Source of the DNA: Hyphomonadaceae bacterium
GTDB taxonomy: Bacteria; Pseudomonadota; Alphaproteobacteria; Caulobacterales; Aquidulcibacteraceae
DNA: 64,000 bases
Reading direction: 5' to 3'
Assembly (NCBI GenBank): GCA_019753175.1
Contig: JAIELK010000002.1
Location: 58,253 to 122,252, forward strand
The notes below the pieces were generated by a model. That model saw only the letters and a program-made list of their open reading frames with translations. It did no database searches and was not told the origin of the DNA. A program made the position numbers and the translations under genes. Below are positions 56,958 through 64,000 of the stretch, in pieces (position 1 is the first letter of the stretch; every line of letters begins with the position of its first letter).

Positions 56958-57419
56958 GTGGTGAAGGCATCCACATTGGTGATTGCGGGGGCCGCCGTCT
57001 TGGCGACGGCCGGCGTCGCGAATGCCCAGGATCGCCCTGCCGCAGCTGCCGCCAGCACGGAAACAGGGGCAGCAGTTCCGTGGTATCAGCGTTTTACCAC
57101 ATCCAGTGGCGTCACCGAGTCGATCACCGGCGATGGCGAGAATGATCGTTCTTTGGCCCCGGCGTGGACGTTGAACCAGCGTTGGGGGGTGACGCTTGAT
57201 GTCCGCGAAGCCCAACGCATCGAGCGCTCTCCGGAGGGCGGGCGGGGTGACCAGGCCTCGGTCGGGGCGTTTTACCAGTTCACGCCGAGCGTGCGCGTGG
57301 GCGGCCAAGTCAGCGTCGAGTCGCCCGAGCGCCCCGTGGCTGGGATAGCGCCCGCCGAAGAGACCGGCGAGCAAGACCCCCGGGCGGGCGTGCGGATCGA
57401 GTCGGCGTTCCGTTTCTAA
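56958..57419 (+). CDS. ntrZ: NtrZ family periplasmic regulatory protein
   Basis: A 153-residue exported protein (signal ending GVANA-Q). It has the NtrZ pattern: PWYQRFTTSSGVTESI, LNQRWGVTLDVREAQ and the C-terminal GAFYQFTPSVRVGGQVSVESPE and RVRIESAFRF-like ending. In Caulobacter NtrZ is a periplasmic inhibitor of the NtrY phosphatase and so affects NtrX. The most likely start is one of two adjacent GTG codons (56958 or 56961) after GGGGG; an upstream ATG at 56922 would put a charged, Cys-containing lead before the signal. ntrYX are not in this window. Confidence 0.82.
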   Translation: MVKASTLVIAGAAVLATAGVANAQDRPAAAAASTETGAAVPWYQRFTTSSGVTESITGDGENDRSLAPAWTLNQRWGVTLDVREAQRIERSPEGGRGDQASVGAFYQFTPSVRVGGQVSVESPERPVAGIAPAEETGEQDPRAGVRIESAFRF

Positions 57420-57955
57420 GCAGAAAAAGCATCCACGGCAGCGAGCCCGGCGAAGCCGCGCCCGTGCAGGCGTCTTGCGGTGTTTGGGCCTATGCCGCCC
57501 AGCGCGATCACTGGCGTCGGGACGGATCGCGCCCATTGGCTGGCGCGGAATAGGCCGATGGGCGCGTGTCCCGCTGCGCTTCGGGTGGCAAAAATGGGCG
57601 CGAGGATAATGGCGCTGGCGCCGGCGTCCGCGGCGCGGAGCAGGGCCGGCCAGCTATGCGCTGAAACGGTATTCAGACCGGCCGGTATGACCGCTGGCAG
57701 GCGCTTTTCTGGCCAATGCACACCGGCGGCGCCCACCGCTGCGGCAAGCTCCGGATCCGCGCTGACCAGCAGCTTCAAACCTCTGGCGCGCGCGCAGGCC
57801 ATGATCCTGCGGGCAGTAGCCAAACGGTTGGCGGCGCCGAAATGCCGGTAGACGATGGCCGCACCTGCGGGCAGCCGGCGCGCGACCGAAATCGGGTTCG
57901 GCGTTCGGTCGGGATCGGTGAAAAAATACAGCGAGGGGATCGGCGGGGCCCCCAT
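57416..57955 (-). CDS. thiamine phosphate synthase-like protein (ThiE/TenI family)
   Basis: A TIM-barrel protein with PSLYFFTDPDRTPNP at its start, IVYRHFGAANR, LLVSADPELAAAVGAAGVHWPEKRLP, SAHSWPALLRAADAGASAIILAPIFATRS and VIALGGIGPNTARRL. It resembles the divergent ThiE/TenI proteins of Caulobacterales; whether it makes thiamine phosphate or aids hydrolysis is unclear. The ATG at 57955 gives 179 residues with the first strand intact. Homologous-looking residues continue upstream to a TTG at 58006, which would abut the divergent YggS start. Confidence 0.8.
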   Translation of the reverse strand: MGAPPIPSLYFFTDPDRTPNPISVARRLPAGAAIVYRHFGAANRLATARRIMACARARGLKLLVSADPELAAAVGAAGVHWPEKRLPAVIPAGLNTVSAHSWPALLRAADAGASAIILAPIFATRSAAGHAPIGLFRASQWARSVPTPVIALGGIGPNTARRLHGRGFAGLAAVDAFSA

Positions 57956-58005
57956 CGCCTGGTTGAGCCGGACCGCGTGCCTCGCTAGCTGGTCAATTGA
58001 GCGCA

Positions 58006-58692
58006 ATGGATAACCCGACACCTCTCGCCACGGCCTTGGCCGACGCACGCGCCGGCATCCTGCATCGTATCGCCGCCGCCGCTCGCGCTGTGGGCCGCGC
58101 GCCCGAGGATGTGGCGCTTGTGGCGGTGTCTAAGCAACAGCCCGATGAGCGCATCGAGGCCATGCTCGCCGCCGGCCAAAGGCTGTTTGGCGAGAACCGG
58201 GTTCAAGAGGCCCAGGCGCGCTGGGCGGTGCGACGTCAAGGCTGGCCGGGTCTGCGCTTGCGCCTCGTTGGCCCCTTGCAGAGCAACAAGGCGAAGGAGG
58301 CCATCGCGCTCTTCGACGCAATCGACACGCTGGACCGTCCAAAGCTCGCCACGGCGTTGGCCGACGCCGTGCAGAAGGCGGGGCGGTGCCCCGAGCTCCT
58401 GATCCAGGTGAATACAGGGGAAGAACCGCAGAAGGCGGGCGTCGCGCCCGCCGAGGCCGATGCCTTCATCAAAGCGGTGCGCGAGGGGTTCCAGCTGCCG
58501 GTGACGGGGCTGATGTGCATCCCGCCCGCCAACGAACCCCCGGCAATGCATTTCGCGCTGCTCGCGAAAATCGCCTGCAGAAACGACCTGCAGGCGCTCA
58601 GCATGGGCATGAGCGAAGACTTCGAGACAGCCATACGGTTCGGCGCCACCCAGGTGCGCATCGGCTCGGCATTGTTCGGTCCCCGCGCTTGA
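58006..58692 (+). CDS. YggS family pyridoxal-phosphate homeostasis protein
   Basis: A 228-residue PLP-binding alanine-racemase-fold protein (PLPBP). The PLP lysine lies in VALVAVSKQQPDE (about residue 45). LFGENRVQEAQ, RLVGPLQSNKAKEAI, LIQVNTGEEPQKAGV, GLMCIPPA and LSMGMSEDFETAIRFGATQVRIGSALFG are all diagnostic. It is thought to buffer free PLP and influence amino-acid pools. It is divergent from the ThiE-like gene with essentially no space between starts. Confidence 0.95.
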   Translation: MDNPTPLATALADARAGILHRIAAAARAVGRAPEDVALVAVSKQQPDERIEAMLAAGQRLFGENRVQEAQARWAVRRQGWPGLRLRLVGPLQSNKAKEAIALFDAIDTLDRPKLATALADAVQKAGRCPELLIQVNTGEEPQKAGVAPAEADAFIKAVREGFQLPVTGLMCIPPANEPPAMHFALLAKIACRNDLQALSMGMSEDFETAIRFGATQVRIGSALFGPRA

Positions 58693-58749
58693 GTTGGCGG
58701 AGACGTGAACAGACGCATCTGCTACAATGGTCCAAGTTGAAGGCCGTTG

Positions 58750-59439
58750 ATGACTCGCGACGCCACTATTCTCGTCATTGATGACGACGCCGATCTCCGG
58801 CAGGCGCTGATTGAGCAATTCGATTTGGAAGACGGGTTCAGTGCGGTCGGCGCATCTGACGGCGCAGCCGGCCTTGCCGCCGCCGAGCAACACAAGCCCG
58901 CGGCCATCGTGCTCGATATTAGCTTGCCTGACATGGACGGCTTCGACGCGTGTCGCTCGTTGCGCGAGCAGGGCGTCAAGGCGCCCATCATCATGCTGAC
59001 CGGTGCGGCGCAGGAAGAAGAGCAACAGGTGCGCGGCCTCGACGCGGGCGCCAACGACTATGTTCTAAAGCCGTTTAGGTTCTCTGTGCTGCTGGCGCGC
59101 ATCCGCGCCCATCTGCGCAGCCACGAGTCGAGCGAGGATGCGACCTTCCGGGTTGGACCGTACGAGTTCCGCCCGGCGATGCGCCTGCTCATCGACAGCG
59201 CCCAGCGCAAGATCAGATTGACCGACAAGGAAGCGGCGATCCTTCGCTACCTCTATCGCTCTGGCCTGAAGCCGGTCGGGCGCGACGAACTGCTGCGCGA
59301 AGTGTGGGGCTACAACGCCAACGTCACGACCCATACCTTGGAGACGCACATCTATCGCCTTCGCCAGAAGATCGAGCCGGATGCGCAAGCGCCGAAGCTG
59401 CTGATCACCGAAACCGGCGGCTACAGGCTGCAGGTCTGA
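58750..59439 (+). CDS. orphan OmpR/PhoB-family response regulator
   Basis: A 229-residue two-domain regulator. The receiver (1-120) has the acidic pocket VIDDDAD (10-14), phospho-acceptor Asp56 in IVLDISLPDMDGFD, the Thr in MLTGAA and Lys in YVLKPF. The C-terminal winged helix (about 135-228) contains LTDKEAAILRYLYRSG, LLREVWGYNANVTTHTLETHIYRLRQKI and LLITETGGYRL. ATG 58750 follows an in-frame TTG by three bases. No histidine kinase is adjacent, so the partner is unknown. queE follows after 8 bases. Confidence 0.93.
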   Translation: MTRDATILVIDDDADLRQALIEQFDLEDGFSAVGASDGAAGLAAAEQHKPAAIVLDISLPDMDGFDACRSLREQGVKAPIIMLTGAAQEEEQQVRGLDAGANDYVLKPFRFSVLLARIRAHLRSHESSEDATFRVGPYEFRPAMRLLIDSAQRKIRLTDKEAAILRYLYRSGLKPVGRDELLREVWGYNANVTTHTLETHIYRLRQKIEPDAQAPKLLITETGGYRLQV

Positions 59440-59447
59440 TTGCGGTC

Positions 59448-60209
59448 ATGTTGCTGAACGTTGCACGCGACGATGAAGGCGCGCCCGAGATTTTTCGCTC
59501 GATCCAGGGCGAAGGGCGCAATTGCGGCCGTCAACGGACCTTCATCCGGCTGTCAGGCTGCAATCTGCACTGCGTCTGGTGTGACACCGCCTACACCTGG
59601 AACTGGCGCGGCACGGACTTCCACCATGAGCGCGATGCGCCAGGCGCGCCGCACAAGTTCGACCGCGCGAAAGAGACGGTCCAGCTGTCGAGCGAGGAGG
59701 CCGCGACGCGCGTGTTGGCGCTGCCGAGCGAAGGCCTTGTCATCACCGGCGGCGAGCCTTTGGTGCAGCGTGCAGCGTTGCCCGCGCTGATCGACGCGAT
59801 CAAAGCGGGCGCGCCGTCGATGTTGATCGAGATCGAGACCAACGGCTCGATCGCCCCGCCGCCGACGCTTGTGGAGCGCGTCGATCTGTTCATGGTGTCG
59901 CCAAAGCTTGCGCACTCGGGCAACGAGCCGGGTGTCGCGCTGCGGCCGGAGGCGCTTGGGGCGTATGCATCCTTGCCGTCGGCGATGTTCAAATTCGTGG
60001 CGCGCTCGCCTGCAGATGTCGAAGAGGCAGCAGTATTGGCGCAGAGCTACGGCATCGGCGCCGAACGGATCTATGTCATGCCCGAAGGATCGGATTCCGC
60101 GGCGCTCTCGAGACGCAGTCGCGAACTGGTCCCCGCCATCGTGCGGCACGGCGTCAATTATTCTCCGCGCCTGCACGTGGATTTGTTCGGCCAGAAGCGC
60201 GGCGTCTGA
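59448..60209 (+). CDS. queE: 7-carboxy-7-deazaguanine synthase QueE
   Basis: A 253-residue radical SAM enzyme of queuosine synthesis that converts CPH4 to 7-carboxy-7-deazaguanine. EIFRSIQGEGRNCGRQRTFIRLSGCNLHCVWC carries the C-x3-C-x2-C cluster motif and the conserved SxQGEG. VITGGEPLVQ and LIEIETNGS follow, and IYVMPEGSD is near the end. The ATG at 59448 begins the conserved domain; the frame upstream lies inside the response regulator. No queC or queD gene is nearby. It converges on pckG with 10 bases between stops. Confidence 0.92.
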   Translation: MLLNVARDDEGAPEIFRSIQGEGRNCGRQRTFIRLSGCNLHCVWCDTAYTWNWRGTDFHHERDAPGAPHKFDRAKETVQLSSEEAATRVLALPSEGLVITGGEPLVQRAALPALIDAIKAGAPSMLIEIETNGSIAPPPTLVERVDLFMVSPKLAHSGNEPGVALRPEALGAYASLPSAMFKFVARSPADVEEAAVLAQSYGIGAERIYVMPEGSDSAALSRRSRELVPAIVRHGVNYSPRLHVDLFGQKRGV

Positions 60210-60219
60210 AGCCGCGCTA

Positions 60220-62061
60220 TCACTCCGCCGCGGTGCGAGCGGGCATTGCCGCCTCCAGGCGCCGCAGCAAGGCCGCGTGCTCGTCCCACAGCCGCTTTGG
60301 CAGGCGGTCAGCGAACTTTTCGTAGTGCGGCGGCACCAGCGACGCTTCTTCCACCCAGACGTCGAGATCGACACTGAGCAGCGCATCGAGTGCGTCGTCG
60401 CTCAACGACAGCCCCGACGTGTCGAGCGCGGCCTTCGTCGGCAGCAGGCCGATCGGCGTCTCCACCGCATCGGCCTTGCCGTCGAGCCGCTCGCAAATCC
60501 ATTTCAACACGCGCGCATTATCGCCGAAACCTGGCCAAATGAACTTGCCGTCCTTGTTCTTGCGGAACCAATTCACGAAATAGATTTGCGGTAGCTTGGC
60601 GCCGGCGCGTTCACCGATGCTGAGCCAGTGCGCGAAGTAGTCGCCCATGTGATAGCCGCAGAACGGCAACATCGCGAACGGATCGCGGCGCAATTCGCCG
60701 ACCTTATTCTCCGCCGCGGCGGTTCCTTCGCTGGCGACGTTAGAGGCGAGGAATACGCCTTGCGCCCAGTCGAACGCCTCCGTCACCAGCGGCACGGCAC
60801 TGGCGCGGCGGCCGCCGAACAGAATCGCGTCGATTGGGACGCCTTTGGGGTCTTCCCACTCCGCCGCGACCACCGGGCACTGGCCGGCCGGCACTGCGAA
60901 GCGCGAGTTGGGGTGTGCGGCCGGGAACTTGGAATCGGGCATCCAAGGGTTGCCCTGCCAGTCGGTGAGGCCCGGCGGGGGCGCCTCGGTCAGACCCTCC
61001 CACCACACGTCGCCATCGGCGGTCAGCGCAACATTGGTAAAAACGGTGTTGGCGTAGAGCGTGTCCAGCGCTGACTTGTTGGTCTTTGCGCTGGTGCCTG
61101 GCGCGACGCCGAAAAAACCCGCCTCCGGATTGATGGCGTAGAGCCGCCCGTCCTCGCCGAAGCGCATCCAGGCAATGTCGTCGCCGATGGTTTCCGCTTT
61201 CCAGCCGGGAATGGTCGGCTGCAGCATGGCGAGGTTGGTCTTGCCGCACGCGCTCGGGAACGCCGCGGCGATGTACTTCACGCTGCCTTGCGGCGAGGTG
61301 AGCTTGAGGATCAGCATGTGCTCGGCGAGCCAGCCTTCGTCGCGCGCCATCACCGAAGCGATGCGTAGCGCGAAACACTTTTTGCCGAGCAGCGCGTTGC
61401 CGCCATAGCCGGAACCATAGCTCCAGATTTCGCGCGTCTCCGGGAAGTGGACGATCCACTTCTCGTCATTGCAGGGCCAGGGCACGTCCTTTTGGCCAGC
61501 CGCCAACGGCGCGCCCAGCGTGTGTACGGCGGGCACGAAGAAGCCGTCCTCGCCCAATTGGTCGAGCGCGGCCTTGCCCATCCGGGTCATGATGCGCATC
61601 GACGCGGCGACATAGCCGCTATCGGTGATCTCGACGCCGAGTTGAGAAATCTTCGAACCCAGCGGGCCCATGCAGAAGGGCACCACGTACATGGTGCGGC
61701 CGCGCATGCAGCCATCGAACAATCCGCGGAGCTTGTCGCGCATCTCGGCGGGCGGAACCCAATTGTTGGTCGGGCCGGCGTCGTCGCGATTCTGCGAGCA
61801 AATGAACGTACGGCTTTCGACGCGCGCAACATCTTTCGGATCGGAAGCGGCGTAGAACGAGTTCGGCCGCTTGTTCTCGTCGAGCTTCCGGAGCGTACCC
61901 GCCGTCACCAGTTCCTTGGTGAGCCGGTGCCACTCCAGTTCCGAGCCGTCGCACCAATAGACGCGGTCTGGCTTGGTAAGCGCCGCGATCTCTTCGACCC
62001 AAGCGATAAGGCCCTGGTGGCGTGTGGGGGCGGGGTGCAGGCCGGGGATGGTTGCGGTCAC
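60220..62061 (-). CDS. pckG: phosphoenolpyruvate carboxykinase (GTP)
   Basis: A 613-residue GTP-type PEPCK that interconverts oxaloacetate and PEP for gluconeogenesis. The GTP-form P-loop with the reactive cysteine is [79 protein letters not shown] and [20 protein letters not shown] are diagnostic of the GTP, not ATP, class. The ATP class (PckA) is common in Rhizobiales and Rhodobacterales. The gene is alone, followed by about 134 bases before the DUF885 3' end upstream. Confidence 0.97.
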   Translation of the reverse strand: MTATIPGLHPAPTRHQGLIAWVEEIAALTKPDRVYWCDGSELEWHRLTKELVTAGTLRKLDENKRPNSFYAASDPKDVARVESRTFICSQNRDDAGPTNNWVPPAEMRDKLRGLFDGCMRGRTMYVVPFCMGPLGSKISQLGVEITDSGYVAASMRIMTRMGKAALDQLGEDGFFVPAVHTLGAPLAAGQKDVPWPCNDEKWIVHFPETREIWSYGSGYGGNALLGKKCFALRIASVMARDEGWLAEHMLILKLTSPQGSVKYIAAAFPSACGKTNLAMLQPTIPGWKAETIGDDIAWMRFGEDGRLYAINPEAGFFGVAPGTSAKTNKSALDTLYANTVFTNVALTADGDVWWEGLTEAPPPGLTDWQGNPWMPDSKFPAAHPNSRFAVPAGQCPVVAAEWEDPKGVPIDAILFGGRRASAVPLVTEAFDWAQGVFLASNVASEGTAAAENKVGELRRDPFAMLPFCGYHMGDYFAHWLSIGERAGAKLPQIYFVNWFRKNKDGKFIWPGFGDNARVLKWICERLDGKADAVETPIGLLPTKAALDTSGLSLSDDALDALLSVDLDVWVEEASLVPPHYEKFADRLPKRLWDEHAALLRRLEAAMPARTAAE

Positions 62062-62195
62062 GGCGATCTCCAGGCGGCGGCGCTTCGCCGCCCCTCCTTT
62101 TGTCCAAATAGACCCTTTAGCCCATCCCCAGGGCGCCCCGCCAGCAGGGTCGCGTGCAGGGGAGGGCTGCGCTCGCGTTTCCCTCGGGCAAGGGA

Positions 62196-64000
62196 CTAAC
62201 CCTGCGACGCGGTCCAGTCTGCGATGATCTGATCCAGCACGGTAAGCGGCACCGCGCCGTTGGTCAGCATGGTGTCATGGAAGCGCTTTAGGTCAAAACG
62301 CTCGCCAAGCACGGCCCGGGCGCGGTCGCGCATGCGGTTGATCGCTTGGCGACCCACCATGTAGCTGCAGGCTTGGCCCGGCCAGACGCTATAGCGCTCG
62401 ATCTCCGTCGTTACCGAGCTCTCGAGGTCGCCGGTCGCCTCCATCATTGAGCGGATGGCTTGTTCGCGGCTCCAGCGCAGGTGGTGAATGCCGGTGTCGA
62501 CGACGAGACGTGAGGCGCGGAAGCAAGCGGACTGGAGGTAGCCCAGACGGCCGAGTCGATTGTTGGCGTAGATGCCCAACTCGTCAGCGAGCTGTTCGGC
62601 ATAAAGCGCCCAGCCTTCGCTGAAGGCGCTGAAGCCGAGCATAGCGCTGCGGATGAATGGGATTGAGCCGGACTCCTGCTGAATGGCGATCTGCCAATGA
62701 TGGCCGGGTACGCCTTCATGGTAGTTGAGCGTCGGCAGCGTGAAGCGCGGCCACTCACGCGTATCGCGCAGATTGATGTAGTAGGCGCCGGGGCGCGACC
62801 CATCGAGCGCCGCGCGTTGGTAATAGCCGCCCGGCGCGCCCGCTTCGGTGTATGGGGGAATGCGCCTGATCTCGAGGCGCGCTTGAGCCAGCGTATTGAA
62901 TGCCTGCGGCATGAGCGCTTCGATCTCGCGCGTCTGGGCGTTGAGATCGGCGAGAATCTGGTCACGGCCGGCGTCGGTGTTGGGGTAAAGCTGGTCGCGT
63001 CGGCGCGAAAGCTGCTGGACGCGCTGCGCGATGGCGCCGCGCGTTAGACCTTCAGCACGCAGGATGACATCCATCTCGGCGTTGAAGTCCGCGATCAGCG
63101 AAACGCCCATGTCGTGAATCTCGTTCGGCGACATCGTTGTTGTCGTGCGGCTGCGCAACGCGGCGGCGTACATCTCGCCGCCCTGGGGGAGCCGCCAGAT
63201 GCCGGCATCGTGAACAGCGTTGCGCCTGACTTCGCGCAGCGCCGCCGCCTGGCGCTGGTAGGCGGGCATGATGGCGTCCCGCACCGCCGATTCCGCCTGC
63301 CCGGCATAGGCAATGACGTCGGCTTGGCCCATGCCTTCGATTTGCGGCAGCCGGCGTCTTAGCGTCTGCACCAGCACCGTCTCGGCCGGGCGCGTGCGCA
63401 TGAAAGCGTCAAGCTGCGTCAGCGCGCGATCGATGGCGAAGTCCGGCGGGACGATGCCCGTCACGGCATCTTCGCGAATGATCGCCGTCTCTTGGTCGAG
63501 GACACGCACGTATTCGCCGAGCCGCGACAGATAGGCGTCTGCCTCGTCGCGCGTGCGCAGCGGGTGCTGGGCGTCGAGGAAGTCTGGGATATTCGTGTAC
63601 GCGCCGGTGAGCTGTGTCACCACATAAGGCGCGCCTGCACCACCGCCGACCTCGAACGCAGAGTTGGCGAGGCTGTTCTCCCACGCGGTCGCGACGACAT
63701 CGTAGGTGACGCGATCGCGGGGCGCGAGCCAGTCGCGGTTGATGGCGCGCAATTCGTTGAGCGAAGCCTGCATCTGTGCGCGCGCCTCGCGAGCCGCCGC
63801 TTTCGAACCGTCACTGAGCTTGTCGATGAAGCGATAGCCGGCGCGCTCTTCGGTGAGGCCGAGGCTGGTGCAGCGCTCCGGCGAGCGGCGCAGCGAATTC
63901 GCCACCGCTTGGTCCAAGACTGCGTTCATCCGCACGGCTGCGGCTTCCTGCGGGCTGAGCGGCGGCGGCGCGGGCGGCGCCGCCGGTGCGGCGGGCGCGG
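62196..64000 (-). CDS. DUF885 family protein, probable exported metal-dependent hydrolase (5' end beyond window)
   Basis: The frame is open from the stop at 62196 to the right edge, so the N-terminus and any signal peptide are missing. The first visible residues form an Ala/Pro-rich linker ([20 protein letters not shown]), typical after an export signal. The DUF885 body contains [21 protein letters not shown], the metal-site motif [12 protein letters not shown] (H-E-x4-H-H), [17 protein letters not shown] and [12 protein letters not shown]. The zincin-like fold resembles M3/M32-type peptidases, but the substrate is unknown. An internal GTG at 63935 is a possible but unlikely start. Confidence 0.9.
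   Translation of the reverse strand, partial: APAAPAAPPAPPPLSPQEAAAVRMNAVLDQAVANSLRRSPERCTSLGLTEERAGYRFIDKLSDGSKAAAREARAQMQASLNELRAINRDWLAPRDRVTYDVVATAWENSLANSAFEVGGGAGAPYVVTQLTGAYTNIPDFLDAQHPLRTRDEADAYLSRLGEYVRVLDQETAIIREDAVTGIVPPDFAIDRALTQLDAFMRTRPAETVLVQTLRRRLPQIEGMGQADVIAYAGQAESAVRDAIMPAYQRQAAALREVRRNAVHDAGIWRLPQGGEMYAAALRSRTTTTMSPNEIHDMGVSLIADFNAEMDVILRAEGLTRGAIAQRVQQLSRRRDQLYPNTDAGRDQILADLNAQTREIEALMPQAFNTLAQARLEIRRIPPYTEAGAPGGYYQRAALDGSRPGAYYINLRDTREWPRFTLPTLNYHEGVPGHHWQIAIQQESGSIPFIRSAMLGFSAFSEGWALYAEQLADELGIYANNRLGRLGYLQSACFRASRLVVDTGIHHLRWSREQAIRSMMEATGDLESSVTTEIERYSVWPGQACSYMVGRQAINRMRDRARAVLGERFDLKRFHDTMLTNGAVPLTVLDQIIADWTASQG

Overview
This 64 kb window is GC-rich (roughly two thirds G+C), gene-dense and almost entirely chromosomal core. 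It looks like an alphaproteobacterium of the Caulobacterales/Hyphomonadales type. The grounds are the hemE | ppsR-maf-aroE-coaE-dnaQ-secB arrangement that flanks the Caulobacter origin, the parB-parA-rsmG-mnmG-mnmE-rho cluster, an NtrZ-family periplasmic protein, GANTC (CcrM-type) sites and TTAACCAT (CtrA half-site-like) motifs in intergenic regions. No tRNA, rRNA, CRISPR array, transposase or prophage gene was seen.

Layout. 1-4.6 kb: a BON lipoprotein (cut by the window edge), yraN, rsmI, a divergent LpoA-like lipoprotein and a dicarboxylate/glutamate symporter that ends in a clear intrinsic terminator. 4.6-10.7 kb: parB, parA, rsmG, a DUF3088 gene, mnmG and mnmE, all leftward, with parS-like palindromes among them. 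10.7-14.4 kb: a DUF6489 gene and a rightward run of dienelactone hydrolase, GDPD lipoprotein, quinone oxidoreductase and an unknown gene. 14.5-18.5 kb: rho, hemJ, hemH and hemE, leftward. 18.53-18.87 kb: a 335-bp gene-free stretch between divergent hemE and ppsR, the best candidate for the replication origin. 18.9-27.9 kb: ppsR, maf, aroE, coaE, dnaQ, (secB), tim44-like, smr, an EAL-domain protein, hslV and hslU, mostly rightward. Genes on both sides therefore mostly run away from the putative origin, as expected for leading-strand coding.

27.9-44 kb: adenosine kinase-like pfkB, a small lipoprotein with an ATP-grasp gene, nth, DUF2244, dapB, dnaJ, dnaK, alkB, an M48 Ste24-like protease, a Tat/lipoprotein dienelactone hydrolase, an aldo/keto reductase, a six-repeat PPC-domain secreted protein, grpE and hrcA. 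43.7-48.9 kb: the usual alphaproteobacterial hrcA/rph/rdgB/hemW run, interrupted twice, first by a lone AAA ATPase and then by a diacylglycerol kinase plus a DUF2975/XRE pair. 48.9-64 kb: a NamZ-like (DUF1343) and DOMON-like pair, a secreted three-repeat unknown, holA-lptE-leuS-DUF3576, ntrZ, a thiE-like gene, the yggS gene, an orphan OmpR-type response regulator, queE, GTP-type pckG and a DUF885 protein cut by the right edge.

The most unusual signal is a ~90-bp double-hairpin repeat present three times. One copy is between lptE and leuS. The other two lie in frame inside essential or near-essential genes: mnmE (between G4 and G5 of the GTPase domain) and leuS (at the start of the editing domain). 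This resembles the Rickettsia palindromic elements that insert into reading frames.
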